Shown: positions 1-5,743, numbered from the stretch's first letter. The stretch: 6,557 nucleotides of DNA from Bacteroides sp. (GCA_019417975.1 DYCT01000118.1:1-6557), one strand, 5' to 3'. Notes: a model not told the origin generated them from the sequence alone. Numbers and translations are program-made.

Positions 1-78
1 GTGTATGCAAAGGTTGTTGATGAAAAGAAAGAGAAAGCTACGGAAACCATTAAATTGGATTTATCTCAAACAAAATAA
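1..78 (+). CDS. Tyrosine recombinase (integrase), C-terminal 25 codons only
   Basis: An open frame runs from the window edge to a TAA at 76-78 and encodes 25 residues beginning VYAKVVDEKK. The VYAKV string followed by a lysine/glutamate-rich tail matches the extreme C-terminus of Bacteroidetes phage-type integrases. In that family the tyrosine of an (I/V)YAK(V/I) string is the catalytic nucleophile that attacks the attachment-site DNA. Here that residue would be Tyr2 of the visible fragment (bases 4-6). The catalytic Arg and His residues would lie upstream of the window. The GTG at base 1 is an internal valine codon, not a start. The gene points into the element and is followed by a terminator, so it is probably the element's own integrase, with the left attachment site farther left. 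The fragment is short, so the family call depends mostly on the VYAK string and the context. Confidence 0.72.
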   Translation: MYAKVVDEKKEKATETIKLDLSQTK

Positions 79-102
79 CCATTATTATACTTTGTAAGTA
101 TA

Positions 103-142
103 GCCATCTGCGTAAAATCTGCGTGGGTGGCTTTTTGTTTTT
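103..142 (+). terminator. Rho-independent terminator after the integrase
   Basis: GCCATCTGCGT (103-113) pairs with GCGTGGGTGGC (121-131) in an 11-pair stem that includes several G-U wobbles, around a 7-base loop. A T-rich tract with a single G (132-142) follows directly. It lies 24 bases after the integrase stop codon and should end integrase transcription before the HTH-led gene set. The stem is partly built from a direct repeat of ATCTGCGT (106-113 and 117-124). Confidence 0.82.
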
Positions 143-365
143 ATCTATGGTCTTTTCTTCTGACCATCTTCTGATCCCTTTATGATTGAAGACATTATCA
201 TAAAAATCTACTACTGATATTCTCCACTATTCATGTTGATAATCAATGGGTAATCCTTATGATGATTATGTTTCGTTACTGCTTATTTATGTGATGTATT
301 ACACTATGAAATCAGTATGCGTAATCGCTGTTATTTTGCCGAAAAATCAAAAAACAAGTAGCAAT
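143..365. promoter_or_regulatory. AT-rich leader upstream of the HTH gene, with small dyads
   Basis: No convincing gene lies in these 223 bases. They most likely hold the promoter and operator for the rightward gene set. Visible dyads are ATGGTC/GACCAT (147-152 and 162-167), the 11-base palindrome TTGAT-A-ATCAA (236-246), and TAATC/GATTA (251-255 and 264-268). A near match to the Bacteroides -7 box (TAnnTTTG) is TATGTTTC at 267-274, but no TTTG-type -33 box sits at the usual distance, so I do not call a specific promoter. The frame of the HTH gene stays open back to an ATG at 246, but the extra residues are hydrophobic and unlike the family. Confidence 0.4.
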
Positions 366-725
366 ATGAGTGAGAAGAACATTACATTTGAAGATTTACC
401 CAAAGCAATGTCGTGGTTGATGGATAAATTGAATGAGCTGGATTCTAAAATAGATGGATTAAACAATCAGAATCAAAGCGTTCCAACCGAACAATGGATG
501 AACCTTAAGGAATTGTGTGATTATATTCCCAGTCACCCAGCAGAGCAAACTGTATATGGTTGGACGAGTTGTCATCTAATCCCATTCCACAAAAGAGGGA
601 AGCGTATCATGTTTCTAAAATCGGAAATTGACGAATGGCTCCATGCCGGCAAAATCAAATCTGATAAAAACTTGGAAGATGAAGCCGCCCAATTCATAAA
701 GTCAAAAAGAAATACCAAATTCTAA
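366..725 (+). CDS. Excisionase-like helix-turn-helix DNA-binding protein
   Basis: This 119-residue protein probably binds DNA as an excision factor or regulator. Residues 44-92 match the MerR/excisionase-type winged HTH (HTH_17 family). WMNLKELCDYI begins the domain, QTVYGW (61-66) lies in the recognition helix, and a basic wing HKRGKR is followed by IMFLKSEIDEWL (81-92), the usual end of this fold. Residues 8-35 form a heptad-like helix (LPKAMSWLMDKLNELDSKI) that may dimerise. I chose the ATG at 366 because MSEKNITFEDLPKAM is a typical soluble start. The longer frame from 246 adds 40 mostly hydrophobic residues that look like translated leader. Its TAA overlaps the next gene's ATG (TAATG), so the two are probably translationally coupled. 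In Bacteroides mobilizable units a gene of this type commonly follows the integrase. Whether it promotes excision, represses transcription or does both cannot be told here. Confidence 0.8.
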   Translation: MSEKNITFEDLPKAMSWLMDKLNELDSKIDGLNNQNQSVPTEQWMNLKELCDYIPSHPAEQTVYGWTSCHLIPFHKRGKRIMFLKSEIDEWLHAGKIKSDKNLEDEAAQFIKSKRNTKF

Positions 726-2098
726 TGGATTCAACCAATTTATGCAATGCGCTCAGAATGGAATTTGAAGGGATCTTTGAAAACAAGATTCCTTTGGATG
801 CTTTTCCTGCCAAAATTCAAGATATGATATTGGCTCTATCCCGACAAGAGAATTATTCCATAGAATATATGATGGCTTCTCTTTTGGTGGCAGTGTCAAC
901 CGCTATCGGCAACGCTGTCAATATTCGTATTCGTGGTGGATGGATTAGTAATCCTGCCCTTTATATGATATTGGTAGGTCGTCCCGGAATGGGCAAAACC
1001 CCACCTTTGGATTTTGCATTCCGTCCTATCCGAAAGCATGATGCCAAAATCATCAAACAATTTAAATTGGATATGGAGCATTATAATAGCTTGGTTGAAA
1101 ACAATAAGGCTAAAAAAGACAAGTCCTCTTCATTGCCGGACAAACCAATTTTACGAAGAACCATCATATCCGATTTTACACCGGAAGCTTTAATGCGTGC
1201 GTTGGATGACAATCAGCGAGGTGTCGTGGTATATGTGGATGAAATTATGGGAATGTTTAATGCCGTGAATCAATATAGCAAAGGACAACTCATTGAGCAG
1301 CTATTGACAGCCTTTAGCGGAAAACCATTGGATATTTCAAGATGTAGCATCCCTGTACCTATTCATATAGAGCATCCTTTTATAAATATTGTCGGCACGA
1401 TGCAAACGACACGTATGCACGAACTGATAGAGAAAGGATATAAAGACAATGGGCTGATAGACAGAATAATTTTTGTTTATCCATCGTCTCAGGAAATTTC
1501 AGATTGGGGGCTGGATGAAGAATCTTCCGTATCAACTTTTGGTAAATACTCATCAATGTGGGATTCTATTATAAATAAGGTAATTAGTTTGCCATTTATA
1601 GAGAATGAAGATGACAGAGCCATACATAATGTATTGGAATTTTCTTCGGAAGCCAAAGCCTATTTTACAAACTGGCGCAATAATGCAGTTCGGGCTGTTA
1701 ATCAAATCCAAGATGATGGATTGGTGGATAGCAGAGTGATTAAAGCTCCCATGATTACGGCTCGTTTAGCTTTAGTCTTGCAAATCCTTCGTTGGGCTTG
1801 CGGTGAAGAACACAAGGATTTTGTGGATATTGACTCAACCAAATCTGCTATTGCATTGAGTGAATACTTTGAGAACTGTTATACCAACATTCAGAAATAT
1901 ATGTTGCGAGAGAGCGTTGAACCGCAAAAAAGAGAATTGCTTGATTGCCTTTCCGCAACTTTCACTACTGCCGATGCCATTCAAGCCGGAAAAGAAGTAG
2001 GGTTGTCGGAAAGGTCGGTAATGTATTCTTTGGTTAGCCTTGCTACGAATAAGGTTATCAAGAAAGTAAAGCGAGGTGAATATGAGAAGCTGCAATAA
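725..2098 (+). CDS. DUF3987-family P-loop ATPase (primase/helicase-like replication protein)
   Basis: This 457-residue protein matches the DUF3987 family, found in mobile elements and phages and generally taken to be helicase-like ATPases working with a primase. A short helical N-terminus leads to the Walker A motif GRPGMGKTP (85-93, Lys91). The proline after the Thr is normal for the family. VVVYVDE (167-173) is Walker B, with Asp172 and Glu173. NIVGTMQ (221-227) sits where the sensor-1 strand is expected, and GLIDRIIFV (243-251) carries a likely arginine finger, Arg247. The last 60 or so residues, with GLSERSVMYSL and a basic end, look like a winged helix that could bind DNA. Its start overlaps the upstream stop by one base. 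It lies directly before the TGCA-rich repeat and a toprim-like protein. I infer that the pair supports replication or second-strand synthesis of the excised or transferred element; the biochemical activity is not shown by sequence alone. Confidence 0.85.
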   Translation: MDSTNLCNALRMEFEGIFENKIPLDAFPAKIQDMILALSRQENYSIEYMMASLLVAVSTAIGNAVNIRIRGGWISNPALYMILVGRPGMGKTPPLDFAFRPIRKHDAKIIKQFKLDMEHYNSLVENNKAKKDKSSSLPDKPILRRTIISDFTPEALMRALDDNQRGVVVYVDEIMGMFNAVNQYSKGQLIEQLLTAFSGKPLDISRCSIPVPIHIEHPFINIVGTMQTTRMHELIEKGYKDNGLIDRIIFVYPSSQEISDWGLDEESSVSTFGKYSSMWDSIINKVISLPFIENEDDRAIHNVLEFSSEAKAYFTNWRNNAVRAVNQIQDDGLVDSRVIKAPMITARLALVLQILRWACGEEHKDFVDIDSTKSAIALSEYFENCYTNIQKYMLRESVEPQKRELLDCLSATFTTADAIQAGKEVGLSERSVMYSLVSLATNKVIKKVKRGEYEKLQ

Positions 2099-2196
2099 AC
2101 GACACCTTTTGCAGTTTGCAGTTGTTGCAGTTTGCACTTTGCGCTGACATAGGATTTCTGCAAAACTGCAATAAGTGCAAACTGCACGGACTGCAA
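2091..2196. repeat. TGCA-core repeat cluster with 24-base inverted arms (possible origin or operator)
   Basis: Ten TGCA cores occur in about 105 bases, starting at 2091, 2110, 2117, 2126, 2133, 2159, 2167, 2176, 2183 and 2192. Most follow the pattern CTGCA or TTGCA, spaced 7 to 9 bases apart. Arms 2116-2139 and 2173-2196 are inverted copies matching at 21 of 24 positions. The core TGCAGTTTGCACTT (2126-2139) is perfectly complementary to 2173-2186. The 33-base spacer holds two more cores. No T-tract follows, so this is not an ordinary terminator. The first core overlaps the last codons of the ATPase gene. Iterated sites beside a replication ATPase resemble a replication origin or a multimeric operator; which one is inference. 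Confidence 0.75.
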
Positions 2197-2213
2197 TAAC
2201 AAAATGAAGAAGT

Positions 2214-3233
2214 ATGGCTGAATATAGATTTTCTCTTCAAAAATATAAGCGTGGGTCAAAACTTTCATGCCCGAAGTGTGGAAAGAAACAATGTTTTGTC
2301 AAGTACATAGATAGCCAAGGAGAAATAACTTTTCCTGATTATGTAGGCAGATGTGACCATGAGCAATCTTGCCAATACCATTACACTCCATCGGATTATT
2401 TTCATGATAACCCAATGGTAGTGGATTACAACAAGGATAACTTCATTGAAGCCGATAAGCCTAAGCCAAATTTACTGCCTCCAACCTCTTTTGTTGACAA
2501 TGAACTAATGAAACTTACTCTTACTAACTATGGTATGAATCCATTGTACATCTACCTGTCTGGGATGTTGGGTAAAGATGAGACTTCTCGGATATTCCAA
2601 CTATATCATGTTGGCACATCAAAGAAGTGGGGCGGTTCTACTGTCTATTGGCAAATTGATTGGCAAGGTAATGTACGAACAGGGAAGATAATGTTGTATG
2701 ATGCAGAAACAGGACATCGGACAAAAGAGCCAAGAAGTTATGTTAGTTGGGTACATACAGAACTGAATCTCCCAAACTACAATTTGAAGCAATGTTTGTT
2801 TGGCGAACATCTGTTATCTGAGAATCCGACCAAGCCTGTTGCTATTGTGGAAAGCGAAAAATCCGCTTTGATAGCTACCCATTATATGCCGGAATTTATA
2901 TGGTTGGCAACAGGTGGAATGCATGGATGCTTCAAGTCTGACGTGGTAAGTGTATTGAAAGGTCGGTCGGTTATGCTATGCCCGGATTTGGGTGCAAGAG
3001 AGGTTTGGCAAACCAAGATGGCTTTACTCACTTCCGTATGTTCTAAAGTTGTATTGAGTGATAGTTTGGAACAATGCGCCACAGACGAACAGCGCAAGAA
3101 CGGACTTGATATTGCGGATTTCTTATTGATGACTGAAACACCTGCGATGATACTTCAAAAGATGATAAAGCGAAATCCAAACCTACAAACTTTGATTGAC
3201 TGCTTGCATTTGGAACTGGTGGATTCCGGTTAG
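2214..3233 (+). CDS. Zinc-ribbon and toprim-like protein (DUF6371-like, primase-associated)
   Basis: This 339-residue protein has the build of a primase-related factor. The N-terminus holds a probable zinc ribbon: Cys19-x2-Cys22, then Cys47 and Cys53, with Cys27, His49 and His56 as other possible ligands. The C-terminal half is toprim-like. VAIVESEKSALIA (209-221) carries the expected glutamate, Glu213. SVMLCPDLGA (252-261) supplies Asp258, and GLDIADFL (297-304) supplies Asp299 and Asp302. These acidic residues would bind metal in the toprim fold of DnaG-type primases and topoisomerases. It resembles the Bacteroidetes proteins grouped as DUF6371 that follow DUF3987 genes. The start is fixed by an in-frame stop just upstream (2205-2207); the weak purine stretch GAAGAAG precedes it. 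I infer DNA priming together with the upstream ATPase. A degenerate, non-catalytic toprim is also possible. Confidence 0.75.
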   Translation: MAEYRFSLQKYKRGSKLSCPKCGKKQCFVKYIDSQGEITFPDYVGRCDHEQSCQYHYTPSDYFHDNPMVVDYNKDNFIEADKPKPNLLPPTSFVDNELMKLTLTNYGMNPLYIYLSGMLGKDETSRIFQLYHVGTSKKWGGSTVYWQIDWQGNVRTGKIMLYDAETGHRTKEPRSYVSWVHTELNLPNYNLKQCLFGEHLLSENPTKPVAIVESEKSALIATHYMPEFIWLATGGMHGCFKSDVVSVLKGRSVMLCPDLGAREVWQTKMALLTSVCSKVVLSDSLEQCATDEQRKNGLDIADFLLMTETPAMILQKMIKRNPNLQTLIDCLHLELVDSG

Positions 3234-3274
3234 TGATGTGTTTATGGAGAAGCCAAACTAAGGGGAAAGTAAAA

Positions 3275-3309
3275 CTATTGATTATCCAAATGGATATAGG
3301 TGACAATAG
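3275..3309. repeat. Nested inverted repeat after the toprim-like gene
   Basis: CTATTG (3275-3280) is the inverted copy of CAATAG (3304-3309). Inside lies the tight palindrome TATCCA-AA-TGGATA (3283-3296). No T-tract follows, so it is a poor intrinsic terminator. It starts 41 bases after the stop codon of the toprim-like gene and could be an end-of-transcript structure, a protein site, or the left part of the oriT. Confidence 0.6.
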
Positions 3310-3380
3310 CCACTCTTAAAGTTGACAGACAAATGGCATAGTTCGGACAAAGACAATGCTTGCATTAAGGTATGTAATGC

Positions 3381-3395
3381 CCCATTTTTAATGGG
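3381..3395. repeat. Short perfect hairpin in the oriT candidate
   Basis: CCCATT (3381-3386) pairs with AATGGG (3390-3395) around a TTT loop. It is nested between CTTGCAT (3359-3365) and ATGCAAG (3402-3408), which are also complementary, so the whole 3359-3408 block could fold as one larger stem with this hairpin at its tip. Confidence 0.65.
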
Positions 3396-3401
3396 TATTC
3401 T

Positions 3402-3467
3402 ATGCAAGAAGTACCACCGTCCGACAAAATGGTTTCACTCATTTGTCGTCTTGGAGGCTTCTTGCAT
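3402..3467. repeat. Long imperfect hairpin in the oriT candidate
   Basis: ATGCAAGAAG (3402-3411) pairs perfectly with CTTCTTGCAT (3458-3467). After a TA bulge, CCACC (3414-3418) faces GGAGG (3453-3457) with one A-A mismatch. An inner stem CGACAAA (3422-3428) pairs with TTTGTCG (3442-3448), and a bulged A and two more pairs close an 8-base loop. That makes about 23 base pairs. A hairpin of this size next to mobilization genes fits relaxosome recognition. Its left arm can also pair with CTTGCAT at 3359-3365, so two folds compete. Confidence 0.7.
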
Positions 3468-3469
3468 TA

Positions 3470-3483
3470 CTCGCAGGCTCGCA
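3470..3483. repeat. Tandem CTCGCA repeat beside the long hairpin
   Basis: CTCGCA occurs at 3470-3475 and 3478-3483, an 8-base period, immediately right of the long hairpin. A single-stranded-type repeat next to a hairpin is where many oriTs carry the relaxase recognition and nick sequence. That role is inference from position only. Confidence 0.45.
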
Positions 3484-3526
3484 ATGGATAGAACATTTTA
3501 TTAATAAATTCCAGTTATAAACGCTT

Positions 3527-3901
3527 ATGGATATACAACAAAACAATGGAAAACAGGGTGTTCGTACTCGTCATATAGACATTCGTCTGACTGAAAATGA
3601 GTATGAAATGATAGTAGAAAAAGCTGCCGAATGTGGACTGACACTTAGTAACTACGGACGAAAATTATTGCAAAATCACCATCCAAACAAACGACTTTCA
3701 GACGAGGAAGTACAAGGATTGAACTCTTTATCGGATGCACGAGCCGACCTTATCCGCATTCAGAATGTACTCAAAGGTAAACCTGATGAGATTAAAAAAC
3801 GATATTTCCGAGATGAGAATTATATGCGTGCTTGGATAGAGGCAGTAAATAGGCTTATTGTCCGATGGGGACAAATACGAGACAGTATAAATCAAATTTG
3901 A
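3527..3901 (+). CDS. mobC: MobC-like relaxosome accessory protein (ribbon-helix-helix)
   Basis: This 124-residue protein matches the MobC/BmgB-type accessory proteins of Bacteroides mobilizable elements. The N-terminal part reads as a ribbon-helix-helix domain. RTRHIDIRLT (13-22) would be the DNA-contacting strand, ENEYEMIVEKAAECG (23-37) the first helix, and LSNYGRKLL (40-48) the second, with the LS-x-Y-x-R pattern typical of the family. The C-terminal half is helical and charged (RADLIRIQNVL, then AWIEAVNRLIVRW). Such proteins bind oriT, bend or melt it, and help the relaxase nick. The ATG at 3527 follows an AT-rich leader with no strong Shine-Dalgarno site. The relaxase starts four bases after its stop, so the two are surely cotranscribed. 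Its likely binding targets are the inverted repeats directly upstream, and it may repress its own promoter there. Confidence 0.85.
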   Translation: MDIQQNNGKQGVRTRHIDIRLTENEYEMIVEKAAECGLTLSNYGRKLLQNHHPNKRLSDEEVQGLNSLSDARADLIRIQNVLKGKPDEIKKRYFRDENYMRAWIEAVNRLIVRWGQIRDSINQI

Positions 3902-3905
3902 AATT

Positions 3906-5105
3906 ATGATAGCACAAGGAAAGGCAATTTCTCATGGAGCAAGAGCCATTGAGTATTCTATGGAAAAAGATAAAGCCCAGCTCGTTAAGGTGCATGACTT
4001 GCCAGAAAATATAGAACCTTTGGCTATGTGGTCACGGATGATGCAACACCAGCATCAATGTATGAAAGACAGATATAATCCGAAGCCCATAAAGCTGAAC
4101 GCACTGCGCTTTGAAATATCTCCAGCCAAAGAAGAGTCGGCAGGATGGACAATGACGGATTGGCAGAATTTGGCGGATGAGTTTATTGCAGTACTTGACG
4201 GCATTGACCGAAGATGTGGCAAACCAGATAGTCATCTTAAACCGACCAATATCAAAAATAGCCAGTATGTTGTTTCGTTACACACCGACAGCAAAAGTGG
4301 CATCCCTCACTTGCATATTGTAGCTAACCGCATAGACAATATGGGCAAGACAAACGATGCGCATTATATTGGTGAACGTGCCGTTCATGCTGCCAACATC
4401 ATCAATGAGAGACGTGGCTGGGTGCAATCCGTGCAACGTCGTGATGAGAATATTCAGCAAATCAGTGAAGACTGCATCGCAATATTGAAAGCTATGCCAG
4501 AATTTGATTGGGAAACTTATAGCCAAATGTTAAACGCTAAGGGGTACGATATTAAGTTGATAAAGGACGATAAGGAAGTGGTCAAAGGGTACGCTATACG
4601 AAAAGGGAACTCTATTTATAAATCCTCGATATTGGGTAAAAGTCGAAAATTGATGCCATCAAAAATTGAAGCGACTTGGGTGGGATTACATGCTTCTGAT
4701 AAACAAACTGCAATTCAGTCAAAGGAAGTATGTACTCAAACGATGGCGCATAATAATAAAGAGGTGATGCCACAATCAAAGCCTTCTATTTACCACTATT
4801 CCATAACAGTGGATGGAGAACAACTCGAGGTTGATATACCAGATATGGTTAAGTCTGTCTTTGACGAAGAGTTTGGAAGCCTTGATGAAGAAGTCAAACA
4901 GACCAATTTATTCAAAGTTGCCGCCTTACTATTTGCCGGATATTTGGATGCAGCCACTTCTATGGCGGCTTCAAGCGGAGGTGGTGGCAGTCCCGGTAGC
5001 GGATGGGGTAAAGATAAGGACGATGATGAGCGTAACTGGGCTGTTCGTTGTGCAAAAATGGCAAAATGGCTCTGCAAACCGATTAAACGTAGCAGGGGTA
5101 GATAG
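3906..5105 (+). CDS. mobA: MobA/VirD2-type relaxase (mobilization nuclease)
   Basis: This 399-residue protein matches the Relaxase/mobilization nuclease family (PF03432). Relaxases nick one strand at oriT, stay bound to the 5' end through a tyrosine, and pilot the strand into a type IV secretion channel. The metal-binding motif III is clear: SLHTDSKSGIPHLHIVANRID (124-144) supplies His126, His135 and His137, followed by Asn141. Tyr17, in SHGARAIEYSM, is the best candidate nucleophile. The nuclease domain occupies about residues 1-180, followed by a mixed region with IRKGNSIYKSS (231-241). The last 65 residues contain a helical, alanine-rich stretch, a Ser/Gly-rich linker (356-368), an acidic patch KDKDDDERNW and a basic end KPIKRSRGR. 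I recall this layout from related Bacteroides relaxases. The tail may recruit a helper element's coupling protein. Helper-dependent transfer is inferred because no mating-channel genes are present. Confidence 0.9.
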   Translation: MIAQGKAISHGARAIEYSMEKDKAQLVKVHDLPENIEPLAMWSRMMQHQHQCMKDRYNPKPIKLNALRFEISPAKEESAGWTMTDWQNLADEFIAVLDGIDRRCGKPDSHLKPTNIKNSQYVVSLHTDSKSGIPHLHIVANRIDNMGKTNDAHYIGERAVHAANIINERRGWVQSVQRRDENIQQISEDCIAILKAMPEFDWETYSQMLNAKGYDIKLIKDDKEVVKGYAIRKGNSIYKSSILGKSRKLMPSKIEATWVGLHASDKQTAIQSKEVCTQTMAHNNKEVMPQSKPSIYHYSITVDGEQLEVDIPDMVKSVFDEEFGSLDEEVKQTNLFKVAALLFAGYLDAATSMAASSGGGGSPGSGWGKDKDDDERNWAVRCAKMAKWLCKPIKRSRGR

Positions 5106-5131
5106 TATTTCATTTATAATCACATATAACC

Positions 5132-5710
5132 ATGCGTAAAAGTAAATATGACCAATCTTCTTTGCCTGTGCAGGATAGCAAGAGCATAGATAGTGATGAT
5201 AACATTAGCAAAATTGAAAATCGTGTTGATTTTGAAACCGAGCTTGTAAATCTCACGAATCAGATTAAGGACATCAAAGATGTTATCCAAGAATTGAAAC
5301 AGATAAAAGCATTTGTAGATGCTTCAGTGTTAACTTTTGAAGAATCAGCACAGGTTCTTAATGCTGCAGTGAAAACATCCGACAATATCCCTGATACTAT
5401 TAGCCGTGCAATTATTCAGGCAGAGAATACTGTTGTAAATGTCAAACTTAGCGATGAAGACAAGTCTATTCTTACAGAATATCGCAATAAATTGATTGAA
5501 GAAGAAAAATCTTTATTTGAGAAGCAGATAACAGAATTGAAGACACTTCATACGAATCACTGGAAAGAAGTCCATAAATGTGTGAAATCTGAAACTTCGT
5601 TTTCTCTTAATGGCAAAATAGCCAAATGTGCCGTTGTCGGATTCTGGATATTATATGCGTATTTCTGTTTGACATTGGGAGGATTGATAATCTATATGAA
5701 GTTCTTTTAA
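5132..5710 (+). CDS. Unknown coiled-coil protein with one C-terminal membrane segment
   Basis: I do not recognise this 192-residue protein. Residues 1-30 are polar and probably disordered. Residues 33-62 form a strong heptad-like helix (FETELVNLTNQIKDIKDVIQ and beyond). Residues 66-104 contain alanine- and valine-rich helices, and 107-150 form a second charged helix (SDEDKSILTEYRNKLIEEEK and beyond). A single hydrophobic segment at about 166-188 (CAVVGFWILYAYFCLTLGGL and beyond) lies almost at the end, and only KFF follows it. There is no signal peptide, so the protein should be tail-anchored in the inner membrane with the coiled coils in the cytoplasm. It starts 26 bases after the relaxase stop, in the same direction, and is likely cotranscribed. 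Context suggests a mobilization accessory role, such as holding the relaxosome near the membrane channel, by loose analogy with the membrane-associated MobB proteins of other plasmids. Entry exclusion or a toxin-like role cannot be excluded. Confidence 0.75.
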   Translation: MRKSKYDQSSLPVQDSKSIDSDDNISKIENRVDFETELVNLTNQIKDIKDVIQELKQIKAFVDASVLTFEESAQVLNAAVKTSDNIPDTISRAIIQAENTVVNVKLSDEDKSILTEYRNKLIEEEKSLFEKQITELKTLHTNHWKEVHKCVKSETSFSLNGKIAKCAVVGFWILYAYFCLTLGGLIIYMKFF

Positions 5711-5714
5711 GGAA

Positions 5715-5743
5715 TTGGAAGGATGGATTGACCAACCTTCCAA
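5715..5743. terminator. Hairpin between convergent genes (possible bidirectional terminator)
   Basis: TTGGAAGG (5715-5722) pairs perfectly with CCTTCCAA (5736-5743). After one A-A mismatch, TGG (5724-5726) pairs with CCA (5732-5734) around a 5-base loop. It sits in the 38-base space between two converging genes, where a shared terminator is expected. No good T-tract follows on either strand, so intrinsic termination may be weak. Confidence 0.45.

Larger units (their letters stand above)
3234..3526. other. Candidate origin of transfer (oriT) region upstream of mobC
   Basis: These 293 bases hold no credible gene but are rich in symmetry. There is a nested dyad (3275-3309), a tight hairpin (3381-3395), a long imperfect hairpin (3402-3467) and the tandem CTCGCA repeat (3470-3483). 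CTTGCATTA occurs twice as a direct repeat (3359-3367 and 3461-3469). GACAAA appears at 3328, 3346 and 3423 on the plus strand, and inverted at 3442-3447. In MOB-P type mobilization systems oriT commonly lies directly upstream of the mobC and relaxase genes and contains inverted repeats next to the nick site. Position and structure therefore support oriT, but I cannot place the nick. The promoter for mobC should also be here. Confidence 0.6.

Noticed and set aside
331..338. A possible -7 promoter box, TTATTTTG, before the HTH gene
   Set aside because: The spacing inside the box is one base short of TAnnTTTG, and no -33 TTTG lies at a suitable distance, so the match is not better than expected in AT-rich DNA.
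246..365. A 40-residue N-terminal extension of the HTH protein from the ATG at 246
   Set aside because: The extension is hydrophobic and Tyr/Val-rich, does not resemble the family, and covers the probable promoter and dyad region. The ATG at 366 gives a normal soluble start.
2091..2196. The TGCA cluster considered as a CRISPR array or an intrinsic terminator
   Set aside because: The repeated unit is only 4-7 bases with no uniform spacers, which excludes CRISPR, and neither arm is followed by a T-tract, which argues against an intrinsic terminator.
1835..2268. Minus-strand frames across the ATPase end and the TGCA cluster
   Set aside because: Their Leu/Gln/Ala-rich residues arise from translating the TGCA repeats and the complement of a real gene. 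None has a plausible domain.
3322..3504. A 60-codon open frame starting at a TTG within the oriT candidate
   Set aside because: It has a TTG start, no recognisable domain, and an odd composition rich in Cys, Trp, His and Lys. It runs straight through the arms of the long hairpin, so it is better explained as a chance translation of structured oriT DNA.
4813..5139. A 108-codon plus-strand frame overlapping the end of the relaxase gene
   Set aside because: It lies in another frame inside a well-supported gene, has no family features, and would run past the start of the next gene.
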